From positions 1 to 36,568 of IMG/VR virus record IMGVR_UViG_3300020607_000011: a stretch of 36,568 nucleotides of DNA, one strand, 5' to 3'. A program made the position numbers and the translations under genes. Shown here in pieces: positions 1 to 7,813 of the stretch; position 1 is the first letter of the stretch, and every line of letters starts with the position of its first letter. Source of the DNA: a virus. Below the pieces are notes generated by a model. That model saw only the letters and a program-made list of their open reading frames with translations. It ran no database searches and had not been told where the DNA came from.

Positions 1-1
1 C

Positions 2-50
2 TGTAGCGTCGCACATGGTTTGGTCTTATTTCGCGGATGGTTTGGAACAC
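2..50 (+). repeat. Left terminus with two transposase-binding sites (late end of the phage)
   Basis: The terminal TGTAG (2-6) is followed by ATGGTTTGG at 15-23 and ATGGTTTGGAACAC at 37-50, 22 bp apart. The reverse complement of the right end starts TGTAG and carries ATGGTTAGGAACAC. Bases 29-43 (TTTCGCGGATGGTTT) recur exactly, inverted, at 36381-36395. Repeated end sites of this kind are where MuA-family transposases assemble on the phage ends. The site boundaries are inferred only from these matches. Confidence 0.8.
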
Positions 51-83
51 TTTTAGAGCAAATATACCTAGGTTATATCGTCA

Positions 84-118
84 TTTAAACCGGGTTTAAA
101 CGTGTCGTAGTGTCGTAG
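84..118. repeat. Perfect 8+1+8 palindrome and 8-bp tandem repeat beside the left end
   Basis: TTTAAACC-G-GGTTTAAA at 84-100 is a perfect inverted repeat. It is followed by TGTCGTAG twice in tandem (103-110 and 111-118). It lies between the transposase sites and the stop of the methyltransferase gene. There is no T run for a classical terminator on either strand. It may be a protein-binding site or a weak transcription-end hairpin; its role is unknown. Confidence 0.5.
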
Positions 119-128
119 TTAAAGTGAA

Positions 129-947
129 TTAAAACACCCCCATCATGCCGAGCATGTCTTGCTGCATTTTGGGGCCTGCGGCTGCCTTGTCATTCCAGAT
201 CAGGAGTTCCATAGCGTCGGTGCCGCTGCCGCCTCCTACTGTGTATTTGATCGGGCGGGTTTCCATGTGGAAGCCTGCGAACTCGGCGCGGATGTCCGGG
301 TGGTCGTTGATGCTGATGATCATCGCTCCTTGAACGCTTCTGGCCAGGCTGGCCATCGTTTGAAAGTGCTCCCATCCAAACTCGCAGCCGTAGCCTGCGG
401 TCTCCCAATACGGGGGATCGAGATAGTGCAGTGTGTGGGGGCGGTCGTATTTCTCCACTACCTTTTCCCAGCTCAGGTGCTCGATGTAGGTGCTTTGCAT
501 GCGCAGATGCGCTGCGCTCATGTCTTCCTCCAGGCGAAACAGGTTCAGCCTGGGCGGTGTGGTGGTTGCTGTGCCGAATGTTTGATCATCGACCTTGCCA
601 CCGAATGCGAGTTTTTGCAGGTAATAGAAACGCGCAGCGCGCTGAATATCGGTGAGTGTTTCGGGCGGTGTGGCCTGATGCCAGTCGTAGATTTTGCGGC
701 TGCTGAGCGCCCATTTGAACTGCCTGACAAGCTCTTCCGGGTGATGCTTGAGCACCCGGTACAGATTAATCAGTTCGTTGTTGACATCGTTGAGCACCTC
801 AACGTGCGCCGGTGGCTTGGCGAAATACAGCGCACCAGCCCCTGCGAAGGCTTCAACGTAGCATTCGTGCTTGGGGAATTTCGGCAGAATCCAGTCTACC
901 AGGCGTGCTTTGCCGCCCATCCAGGGAATTACGGGTTTGACCTGCAT
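129..947 (-). CDS. dam: D12-class (Dam-type) adenine-N6 DNA methyltransferase
   Basis: This 272-residue protein should transfer a methyl group from S-adenosylmethionine to adenine in DNA. It shows the D12/MethyltransfD12 hallmarks in order: PWMGGK near residues 8-13, the SAM-binding AFAGAGAL at about 33-40, and the catalytic DPPY at 177-180. The ATG at 947 is chosen because GGAGG precedes it by 4 bases. An in-frame ATG at 1037 would add 30 residues but has no Shine-Dalgarno, and D12 enzymes usually start close to the P-x-x-GGK motif. It is the last gene of the late operon, next to the phage end, where Mu carries its DNA-modification gene mom. An anti-restriction role is therefore likely. The target sequence cannot be told from the protein alone. 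Confidence 0.9.
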   Translation of the reverse strand: MQVKPVIPWMGGKARLVDWILPKFPKHECYVEAFAGAGALYFAKPPAHVEVLNDVNNELINLYRVLKHHPEELVRQFKWALSSRKIYDWHQATPPETLTDIQRAARFYYLQKLAFGGKVDDQTFGTATTTPPRLNLFRLEEDMSAAHLRMQSTYIEHLSWEKVVEKYDRPHTLHYLDPPYWETAGYGCEFGWEHFQTMASLARSVQGAMIISINDHPDIRAEFAGFHMETRPIKYTVGGGSGTDAMELLIWNDKAAAGPKMQQDMLGMMGVF

Positions 948-1075
948 GCTGCCTCCGTCATAGGCTCTACCGGCTGTGTACACAGTGGCGAGGCCATTGG
1001 TTTCTGCAGGTGCGTTGTCACCTAAAGAAGCGGTCATTCCGGTGTTGCTGCACCGGGGTGGTCGCCTCGTCTTAC

Positions 1076-3910
1076 TTATCGCTTATCCACTACAGCCGAC
1101 AGGTCTAAGGTGCTTGTCGAGTAAGTGATTGTCATTGTTGCCCCAGGTGCGCTACCACCCATAGTCGCCTGTAGCCGCAATTCTATTCGGTAGGTTTCTG
1201 TGCCCGTTATTTCGAAGCTGTCGTTGGCACCAAAAACATCCTCGTTTCCAGACGTCGGAAACGGGGCTTGAGCTGCACCTTTGCCGCCGCCTTGTTTGTA
1301 TAGTGTCCGGGATTTTTGATAGTCAAAATGACCCGTGTCTGTACTGTCTCGCAACTGCATAGTGAGATAACTGCCGGTATAGAGGGTGCTACCGGAATAG
1401 CTCACAGACTCAAACAATATATTGCCGTTGGAGTTATAGATGACTCTGTCCCCCGCACTGAGAGCGCCTAGATTTATCGACGCCAACACAATGGTTTCGT
1501 ACCCGGCGTTTATATCTTTCTGTATTAGCCACTCATCGCTATTAACGGGCAACACGGTGTCGTGATGGTGTTCCGATACTGCATTTGCAACCAGTCCCGA
1601 TGTTGTAACCAATGCGGGTTCGAACGTGTAGGTTTCCAGTCTGGAGTTAGCCGATACATTGCCGCTAGTGTCAACCAAAACCACGCCGATGGTGTGTTCC
1701 CCGGCGGGGATCTGGTTGGTCTCCCAGGGGACAGATTTAATCAAGCCAGTGTGTAGCAGTATGCCGCCGTTGGCGACACTGAGGTCGTCGTAGTTTGAGT
1801 GGATGCCAGCGCGGGCGCGGAATTCGTAGCCTGCAAAATCAACCGGCAGTTCGCCACTGATCGTGACTTCAAGCTTGCGATTGCTGGTGGGCAGTTCGGT
1901 GATGGTGAGGTCAGTTGGCGAAGGTGGCGGGCTGGTTTTGCCGATAACGGTATGGCCGTTGAGATACACCCAACTGCTGCGCTGGACCAGGGTGTTGACG
2001 GTGCGCACGCGCATGTCGTAGCTCTGGCCGTCGATGACGCCGACGATGTACTGATCTAAGGCGCGCGCAGGGGCTGCGGGTGTCCATGCTGAAAACGCGC
2101 TGAGTTTGTACTCAACTTCAAACTGTGCGGCGAATGCGTCGTTGTTTTGCCAACGCAGGTATATGCGGCTGAGCAGCACACCGGCGTTGATTACTACATG
2201 CGTCTCGCCGCTCTCTGCGTACAACAGGCTGGGCGGCACGACGTAGCTGGGGCTGGGCATGGTGGTGTTGGGTGCCAGATCGTAGCGAGTGGCCTCACCG
2301 TCGTTCCAGTCGTAAACCCCACTGGCGTATTCTTGCAGCAGCAGGTTGGCGCCGCCATCAGCCAGGCCCCACTTTTTCACGTGAAACAGTTTTTGCGCCC
2401 AACCGAGTTCGTCAATAGTGACCGGCACGACGTCGCCCACTGAATACTGCAAAGCCTTGTATTTTGCCGGGAACACCACGTGCAGCGCCTGGCGGGAATC
2501 TTCAAGTAGAATTTTGCCGAGACGCTGGCAGCGGGTTTGATCATCAGCGAGTGGTAGCTGTATCTCCTGGATGATCTCTTCACCATCCTCGGCGGCATAG
2601 GTCGGGTTTTTGTGCGGCGGGAAATCGGTGTTTTGATGGTGGTTTAAAGGATCAATAAAGGTGCCTTTAACGCCGTTAAAAAGCTCGCGGCGTGGTGCGC
2701 GGGGCGCAAACAGGATGTCGTCGCGAAGGTCGTCGGCATTTAGCTCAGGCTCGTAGGGTTGGGCCACCGCTTGGCCTGAGATGATGTGCCACTGGCCGTG
2801 CTGCCAGACGGCTTGGCCAGCGCCGTAAACCATCATCGCTTCGAGTGTTTCAATGCGGCTGCCGTCCATGAGTATCACGCCGTTCATTGTGTAACGCGGC
2901 TGCGTGCCAGCGCCAACCGTGACGCCCTCGTCGCAGTTGTTGGCCGATGCGATCCATTTTGCGCTCTCGATCTCGCTCGTTTGCACACCAAAGCCATAGC
3001 TCTGACGCATGTAATCGGCGACGCACAGCGCCCAATTGTTGCTGTATTTCGTGAGTGTGTCGCGCGGGTCGTAGATGTCGTTCTTGCCCGTGATGTCGAC
3101 AGAAATATTGGGCACGCCGTTGGGGTATGCATCGGTATTAAACGCCAAGCGGCAATAAAGATAGGCGCAGCCGCGCAGGCGATGGTTTGCCGTCCACTCG
3201 GGCACTTCGGCAACAAGGTCGGCATCGGCGGACTGGCTGCTATCGCCGAGATGTTTGTTGATGCGGTACGCCGTGGCGGCTTGTTGCGTGACGCGAACAT
3301 AAAATATGTTGCTCACGCCCACTACGGCAAACGATACGCCCGCCGTGGCACCGGTGATTTGTATCTGACCGTTGCCGATGTCAGCGGCAATGTAGTCGGG
3401 TTCGTCATCGATGAGGGTGGCCAACGCACCGATGCTGGCTGCCGAATGTGTTGTGCCAGCCACTTCGAGTTGATAGCCGCCCGCAGCGTCACCGCATTGC
3501 ACCGTGACAATGTGCGGCGTGTTGAACTGATCCCACTCGCTGACCGGGCGGTCGTTGAAATACACCTGGTCCAGCGATTGAACGCGATGGCCCGCCACGG
3601 GTATGACTAAATGCAGGTATTGTTGCTGGTCACCAGTGACAGCTGCAAAAACAATCGGCCCGGAAACTCGCGCGGTGCCGTAAACAAGCTGGCGCGGGGC
3701 GTCGCTCTGGCGGAACATCACCGTGCGGCCTTTTTGCTGGATGCCGTTGTTGTTGCCGCCGGGTTTGTTGGCGAAGACCTGATTGACTGCCTGAGTTGTG
3801 GCGTAAAGGGCCAGACTGTTGAAAAAAACCTGTTGAAACGCCACAGATGTGCCACCTGTCGCGACAGCCAATGTGGCCGTAATAGCTGCCTGTGTCACTG
3901 CCTCTGACAT
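1076..3910 (-). CDS. Tail tip / central fibre protein, J-like (receptor binding)
   Basis: This 944-residue protein is the largest tail gene product and sits at the end of the tail cluster, as J of lambda-type siphophages does. The N-terminal 40 residues are small and hydrophobic. Residues 60-110 carry a pattern typical of TipJ proteins (S.APRQLVYG followed by SGPIVF). A fibronectin-III-like stretch beginning SPPPSPTDLTITELP lies near residues 665-760. The C-terminal 190 residues are beta-rich and likely to contact the receptor. GGAG lies 8 bases before the ATG at 3910. By family, J-like proteins form the tail tip hub and decide host range. The assignment is by position, length and these motifs. 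Confidence 0.82.
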   Translation of the reverse strand: MSEAVTQAAITATLAVATGGTSVAFQQVFFNSLALYATTQAVNQVFANKPGGNNNGIQQKGRTVMFRQSDAPRQLVYGTARVSGPIVFAAVTGDQQQYLHLVIPVAGHRVQSLDQVYFNDRPVSEWDQFNTPHIVTVQCGDAAGGYQLEVAGTTHSAASIGALATLIDDEPDYIAADIGNGQIQITGATAGVSFAVVGVSNIFYVRVTQQAATAYRINKHLGDSSQSADADLVAEVPEWTANHRLRGCAYLYCRLAFNTDAYPNGVPNISVDITGKNDIYDPRDTLTKYSNNWALCVADYMRQSYGFGVQTSEIESAKWIASANNCDEGVTVGAGTQPRYTMNGVILMDGSRIETLEAMMVYGAGQAVWQHGQWHIISGQAVAQPYEPELNADDLRDDILFAPRAPRRELFNGVKGTFIDPLNHHQNTDFPPHKNPTYAAEDGEEIIQEIQLPLADDQTRCQRLGKILLEDSRQALHVVFPAKYKALQYSVGDVVPVTIDELGWAQKLFHVKKWGLADGGANLLLQEYASGVYDWNDGEATRYDLAPNTTMPSPSYVVPPSLLYAESGETHVVINAGVLLSRIYLRWQNNDAFAAQFEVEYKLSAFSAWTPAAPARALDQYIVGVIDGQSYDMRVRTVNTLVQRSSWVYLNGHTVIGKTSPPPSPTDLTITELPTSNRKLEVTISGELPVDFAGYEFRARAGIHSNYDDLSVANGGILLHTGLIKSVPWETNQIPAGEHTIGVVLVDTSGNVSANSRLETYTFEPALVTTSGLVANAVSEHHHDTVLPVNSDEWLIQKDINAGYETIVLASINLGALSAGDRVIYNSNGNILFESVSYSGSTLYTGSYLTMQLRDSTDTGHFDYQKSRTLYKQGGGKGAAQAPFPTSGNEDVFGANDSFEITGTETYRIELRLQATMGGSAPGATMTITYSTSTLDLSAVVDKR

Positions 3911-3947
3911 GTTCTATACTCCGACATCAGGTTATGGAGAAACTGTT

Positions 3948-4217
3948 ATGAATAAGGTGCTGTTTTTTATTGCGTGCATGGTTTGCGGTAGCGTTAATGC
4001 TGACAGCGTTACTGAGCCGGTCGTAAGCCCCACCGGCTGGTCAAGCCAAAACAAACCGCAGCACAGCGTGGCGATCACTCGCGCCATGAAAAGCGCCGCG
4101 ACGGAGTGCAACGGCGGCTTTAACATCAACGAGCAGTACGTTAGCAAGGCCGGTGAGGACTGGTTTTTTGTGCTCGATTACACCTGCCGCCCGGATGACG
4201 CGCCACCCAGCCTGTAG
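3948..4217 (+). CDS. Small secreted protein (moron-like), only + strand gene in the late region
   Basis: This 89-residue protein starts at the ATG at 3948, with GGAGA at 3936-3940 and 7 bases of spacing. A longer in-frame reading from 3849 lies inside the tail-tip gene and is rejected. Residues 1-18 form a signal peptide: Met-Asn-Lys, a hydrophobic core LFFIACMVCG, then a V-N-A cleavage site. The mature part of about 71 residues is soluble and has two cysteines (TEC and DYTC) that could form a disulphide in the periplasm. The gene points against all its neighbours, lies between the J-like and K-like genes, and has a TATACT -10-like hexamer at 3914-3919. This is the arrangement of a moron expressed from its own promoter in the lysogen. 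I do not recognise the family. Superinfection exclusion or another envelope function is inference only. Confidence 0.68.
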   Translation: MNKVLFFIACMVCGSVNADSVTEPVVSPTGWSSQNKPQHSVAITRAMKSAATECNGGFNINEQYVSKAGEDWFFVLDYTCRPDDAPPSL

Positions 4218-4219
4218 GC

Positions 4220-4693
4220 TTAAACCACCCACGCCTGAATCCAGTCGCGCATTGGTATCGTGGCGACACCATCCGGCCCTGCCGCCACTGCCGTTTTACC
4301 GGTGCAGATGGCCAGCGCCTTGCCGGTAACGACCCGCACCAACAACAAATCACCCACTTGAGCAAACATGGGCAGCATCGGCTGGCCGAGCTGTTGTTTT
4401 ACCGCCCCTTCCAGCGTTTTAATGAAGCGGTTTTGTTTGAGCATGAACGCAGCCTCTTTTTTGCTGTTGTAGCGGCCATGCCATTGCTGCATCAAATCTT
4501 CCCCGGTCATCGACTCAATGCATGCGGCGGCAAAATGCGCGCAGTCGTGGGTGCCCCAATCGAACGGCTTGTCGCGTAACTGCTCGATGGTTTTGTGCAG
4601 ATCGGCGCGCCAGTTGTCGTGCCGGGTGAGTACGACTTTAGCGCCGGAGCGCTTGCGGCCTGCCATCAGCACTTGATTCATCGCGGCCCCCAT
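4220..4693 (-). CDS. Tail-tip assembly protein with NlpC/P60-like Cys motif (DUF6950-like)
   Basis: This 157-residue protein has FDWGTHDCAHFAAACIE around residues 44-60, which resembles the catalytic cysteine region of NlpC/P60 peptidases (DC-x-x-F). The DUF6950 family, seen next to J-like genes in many siphophages, has this form. It probably helps tail-tip assembly or cleaves peptidoglycan peptides during DNA entry, as K-type proteins do. A clear catalytic histidine partner cannot be named from sequence alone. The start is uncertain: ATG codons at 4693, 4681 and 4666 are all in frame. The one at 4693 has AAAGAG upstream and overlaps the next gene by 16 bases, which favours translational coupling. 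Confidence 0.72.
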   Translation of the reverse strand: MGAAMNQVLMAGRKRSGAKVVLTRHDNWRADLHKTIEQLRDKPFDWGTHDCAHFAAACIESMTGEDLMQQWHGRYNSKKEAAFMLKQNRFIKTLEGAVKQQLGQPMLPMFAQVGDLLLVRVVTGKALAICTGKTAVAAGPDGVATIPMRDWIQAWVV

Positions 4694-5238
4694 ACCAACT
4701 CTTTGTTCGGCATTTCGCTGACGAATTCAAAACCCAGGTCGCCGGGGTATTGCGCCTGCTGCTCGGCGTTGGTGTAGCGGACGGTGCGTGGGCGCTCCCA
4801 GTCTGCGAGGCGGTTTTCGATGCTTAGCGTGAGGGTGTTTTTTTCGCCGATCTGGCCGTCGAGCGTGTCCATGCGCCCCGTCCAAGGGCCGATGGGTTCG
4901 CCGATGATTTGTAGCGTGTCGGGGTTTAAAAAAGCCACGCGAAGCAGCGCGGCCCGGCCCTGTATGTGTTCTTGCAGGGCGATGCTGACCAGTGCGGGGT
5001 TGAGCCCGTTTAATTCAAGCTGCACACCCCAGGCTTGCAGCTCGCCCGATTCTTCAATCTCCGAAATGCCGCCCAGATCACCCACGCCCAGGTAGGTGTT
5101 GCCGTTGAAGACAATATCACCGACGGCGCTGTGGGCGTAGACCATACCTGCGGGGAAGTCGAGATCGACCATAATGATTTGGCTAACGCTAGACTGATCT
5201 AGCTCGGCAAGGACGTCGGGGTGTACGGTGCGGCTCAT
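4678..5238 (-). CDS. Siphovirus distal-tail / tip-associated protein (BR0599-like)
   Basis: This 186-residue, beta-rich protein has no signal peptide or membrane segment. The stretch VYAHSAVGDIVFNGNTYLG near residues 33-51 and the later SIENRLADWERPR are typical of a conserved tail protein found just before the NlpC/K-like gene (DUF2163/BR0599-like) in siphophages and gene transfer agents. The role is therefore structural, at the distal end of the tail tube. Its ATG overlaps the stop of the upstream gene by 4 bases (5235-5238), so the two are translationally coupled. The family assignment rests on context and partial pattern matching. Confidence 0.65.
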   Translation of the reverse strand: MSRTVHPDVLAELDQSSVSQIIMVDLDFPAGMVYAHSAVGDIVFNGNTYLGVGDLGGISEIEESGELQAWGVQLELNGLNPALVSIALQEHIQGRAALLRVAFLNPDTLQIIGEPIGPWTGRMDTLDGQIGEKNTLTLSIENRLADWERPRTVRYTNAEQQAQYPGDLGFEFVSEMPNKELVWGPR

Positions 5239-5846
5239 GCGGTGATGTCCTCAATGAACGTGATTGAAGTGCCGCTCAGGTACCCGGTTTGGGTAATTTC
5301 CCCCTCGTTGTTGCTCGCCAACATCATCACGCTGGTGCAATAGCTCGTGCCTAAAACGAGCAAATCAGCAGGGCTTGAACGCAGCGGTGGCATAAACTCG
5401 ATAGTGGCTGCGCCGGTGCCGTCGCTGTCGACGTCGGCGGTGAGCACCTTCTGTTCTTCGCCGATCTGAATGCGGTCACCGGCCACCATTAAGCCCGTGG
5501 TGCTTAGCGGCCAGTTGTTGGTGTTGAGGCTGTTGCCGCTCTGGCCTGCGCCGCTGACGCGCGGCGTAAAACCGGCATGGCCGACGCCCTGGGTAGTCTC
5601 GCGCCCGTGGTGCCAAACCCTCACGCGATGCGCCAGGCCGTTGAGCTTGGCCAGCAGCGATTCGAGCACGCGAATCTCGCCGGGTTTCAGCGCCTGCACT
5701 TGCAGGGTGGCCTGCCAGGTCGTGCCTGGGCGAGTGTTTGTTGTGATGGCACCGCTGAGTGGGCTTTTGTGCGCGGCGGCATTGCTGACCAGCGTCCAGC
5801 GGATCATCCCAGGCCGAACAGCGGTGGGCCAGTCGTAAATATTCAT
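5235..5846 (-). CDS. Distal tail structural protein
   Basis: This 203-residue protein lies between the tape measure and the tip genes, where siphophages encode the distal-tail ring. The N-terminus, with W-P at residues 6-7 and PGMIRWTL soon after, is followed by beta-rich sequence. AATIEFMPPLRSSPA near residue 150 resembles a motif common in tail-tip proteins of B3-like phages (a membrane-proximal lipid or sugar-binding-like fold has been proposed for some). AGGAC lies 8 bases before the ATG at 5846. The gene overlaps its neighbours by 4 bases on each side. The specific function is inferred from position. Confidence 0.62.
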   Translation of the reverse strand: MNIYDWPTAVRPGMIRWTLVSNAAAHKSPLSGAITTNTRPGTTWQATLQVQALKPGEIRVLESLLAKLNGLAHRVRVWHHGRETTQGVGHAGFTPRVSGAGQSGNSLNTNNWPLSTTGLMVAGDRIQIGEEQKVLTADVDSDGTGAATIEFMPPLRSSPADLLVLGTSYCTSVMMLASNNEGEITQTGYLSGTSITFIEDITA

Positions 5847-7813
5847 GCGCGGCGTCCTGTTGCGCGGGCCATGCTGCCGCCGTTGTTGAGCTGGCGTTGC
5901 AGCTCCTGCTGCTGCTGACGCCCGATCTCGGCCATGCGCTGCTCGATGAGCGCGCGGTCGCTGGCGTTCACACCGCGCAGGTCGTTGTGGTTATTGATAA
6001 CCACCGTGGGTGCGGCGGGTGCGGGTGCGGCGGTTACTGAAGCAGCGCGGCCTGCCGGGGTTAGGCCGTCGATCTGATTGATGATCTGCTGGGACAGCAG
6101 GCTGCCGGTGTTGTCAATGCTCGGCGTGGCGCTAAACGCGGCATCAATGGCTTCAGGTGCGGGTGCTGCGCGGCCTGCCGGAGTTAGGCCTGAATTCTGA
6201 TCAATGATCTGCTGTGTTTGCTGGCTGCCGGTGTCGGTGCTGTAAGTGCTTGAGGTGGTGCCAAACGCGGAATCCATGATTTTCTGCACCGGCTGTTGCA
6301 GGTATTGCTCGTAATTAATGCGCAGCAATTCGTCGATAATGGTGTCAACGAATGAACTTAGCGATAGCTCGGCATTTTTGACCGAATCGACCCACGCATC
6401 TTCAAAGGCCCCGGCTGCACGGTCGCTGGCCTGCTGCATGCGGTCGAATGCCTCCTCAGCATCGTCGGCCATGCCGTTGATTTCGGCCCAAGCTTTTGTG
6501 CGGGCGCGGGTGGCGGTGTCTTCGTTAATAGCGTTGGCTTCGAGCAGTTTATTGATGCGCTCGATACGCGCCTCGTACAACTCAGTGGGGTTCAGCAGCG
6601 AGCGGGTCAGCGCTGCGCCTTCGCTCATCAGTCGATTGTGCTCGGTGCGAGCTGCGTTGGCCTCGCGTTGCGCAGCGGCCTGGTTAGCTCGTTCGGCGCG
6701 GCTTTCTTGCTCCAGCTCACGCTCTCGCAGCTCGATTTTTTCGGCCAGCAGGCGCACGTTTTCAATCTGCGCCGGGGTCATTTCAAGCTGCTGGGCTTTG
6801 TAAACGGCCAGCTCAATATTTGTCATGCCCAGGGTGTCGCGCTCGCGCTCCAGCTCGGCGATGTATTTTTGCACGTTGTTAATGCGCTGGTTTTCGTCGT
6901 CGCCGTTGCGCAGCTGCTCAAGCTCCTGCTCAGCAGCCGCCAGCGCCAGGCGGGCGTCGGTGAGTTCCTGGGTTTTGTCAATTTGGTCTTGACGGTTTTT
7001 TGCGAGGCGTTCGTCATCACCTGCGTTACTGCGAGATTTTTTCGGGCCTTCAAGCGACTCATCCAGGTCGCCTTCAAGATCGAGAATCAAATCGCGCAGC
7101 GCGTTGATGTCGGCTTCTGCGTTGCGCACCTGTACGTGATGCAGGTTGTCGACCATGCTTTCAAAGCGGCCTTCGAACCCATCAATAGCCTCCTCGCCGC
7201 GCATGAACGCGCTCACCATCGGGCCAGCAATCGCGCCGCCGATGGCCAAGACCGCGCCGACCATCGCGCCAGTTGGGCCGAAAACACTGGCGAGCTGCGA
7301 GCCCTGCTGCGTCAGCACCACCATTGGATTGACGCCCATTTGGAGCTGCACCGCCATATCCTGCAACTGATAACCAAGCTGGGTAGTTGCACCGCGCATC
7401 ATGCCCATGCTTTTGCCAGCTTTTTTTGTTCTTTCCTTGTGATTGTTGAGTTTTTTGTTGGTTTTGTCAGTCTCCCTACCAAGTCGCTGCTGAGAGTCAC
7501 TGAGCTGATCTAAATCGTCAGCTGTATTGTCCGACTGTTTGCCGAGGCGCTTTTGTGTGTCGCTTTGCTGATCCAGTTTACGCTTGGTTTTGTCGGTTTC
7601 ATTGCCGAGGCGCTTTTGTGTGCCGCTTTGTTGATCAAGCTCGCCCTTGGTTTTGTCGATTTCCTGACCCAGGCGCTTCTGTGTGTTAGCGAGAAGAGCC
7701 TGCTTGCCCGTGGTTTTCTCGGATTCCTTGCCTAGTTCTACAATGCCCTCAATTACGCCCATCATGCCGTTTTCTGTGGCAGTCAAACGCAACCCAACCA
7801 ATATTTCACTCAT
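5843..7813 (-). CDS. Tail tape measure protein
   Basis: This 656-residue protein sets tail length in siphophages and is ejected ahead of the DNA. Residues 44-127 are four 21-residue tandem repeats. Residues 179-204 are a hydrophobic, Gly/Ala-rich membrane-like segment (starting GPTGAMVGAVLAIGG). Residues about 225-490 are long charged helices with coiled-coil character. The C-terminus is Pro/Ala and Gln-rich with two copies of the phrase GLTPAGRAA. The preceding segment TTQLGYQLQDMAVQLQMG and VLTQQGSQLA is highly typical of tape measure proteins of this class. CGGGGA lies before the ATG at 7813, and the gene overlaps the end of the chaperone frame by 8 bases. At about 1.5 A per residue the tail would be near 100 nm. 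Confidence 0.92.
   Translation of the reverse strand: MSEILVGLRLTATENGMMGVIEGIVELGKESEKTTGKQALLANTQKRLGQEIDKTKGELDQQSGTQKRLGNETDKTKRKLDQQSDTQKRLGKQSDNTADDLDQLSDSQQRLGRETDKTNKKLNNHKERTKKAGKSMGMMRGATTQLGYQLQDMAVQLQMGVNPMVVLTQQGSQLASVFGPTGAMVGAVLAIGGAIAGPMVSAFMRGEEAIDGFEGRFESMVDNLHHVQVRNAEADINALRDLILDLEGDLDESLEGPKKSRSNAGDDERLAKNRQDQIDKTQELTDARLALAAAEQELEQLRNGDDENQRINNVQKYIAELERERDTLGMTNIELAVYKAQQLEMTPAQIENVRLLAEKIELRERELEQESRAERANQAAAQREANAARTEHNRLMSEGAALTRSLLNPTELYEARIERINKLLEANAINEDTATRARTKAWAEINGMADDAEEAFDRMQQASDRAAGAFEDAWVDSVKNAELSLSSFVDTIIDELLRINYEQYLQQPVQKIMDSAFGTTSSTYSTDTGSQQTQQIIDQNSGLTPAGRAAPAPEAIDAAFSATPSIDNTGSLLSQQIINQIDGLTPAGRAASVTAAPAPAAPTVVINNHNDLRGVNASDRALIEQRMAEIGRQQQQELQRQLNNGGSMARATGRRA
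7433..7684 (-). repeat. Four 63-bp tandem repeats in the tape measure gene
   Basis: Four contiguous in-frame units encode residues 44-64, 65-85, 86-106 and 107-127. The consensus is TQKRLG-x-E-x-DKTK-x-x-LDQQSD. Units 1 and 2 are closest to each other, while units 3 and 4 have diverged (TADDLDQ and NNHKE). The period is exactly 63 bases with no gaps, so copy number could change by slippage without breaking the frame and would change tail length by 21 residues per unit. Confidence 0.9.

Noticed and set aside
159-1025. Long + strand open frame (288 codons) opposite the Dam-type gene
   Set aside because: It is a mirror of the methyltransferase gene, has no family features or ribosome-binding site, and the - strand product has all expected motifs.
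948-1037. Thirty extra N-terminal codons of the Dam-type gene
   Set aside because: There is no Shine-Dalgarno at 1037, while the ATG at 947 has GGAGG and fits the normal family N-terminus.
2786-3610. 274-codon + strand frame inside the tail-tip gene
   Set aside because: It is antisense to a clear J-like protein; the composition is that of an overlapped GC-rich frame, with no domain seen.
6638-7513. 291-codon + strand frame opposite the tape measure gene
   Set aside because: It is Leu/His-rich shadow sequence of the coiled-coil repeats on the other strand.
7433-7684. Tandem repeats as a possible CRISPR or other array
   Set aside because: They are contiguous, in frame and coding, without spacers.
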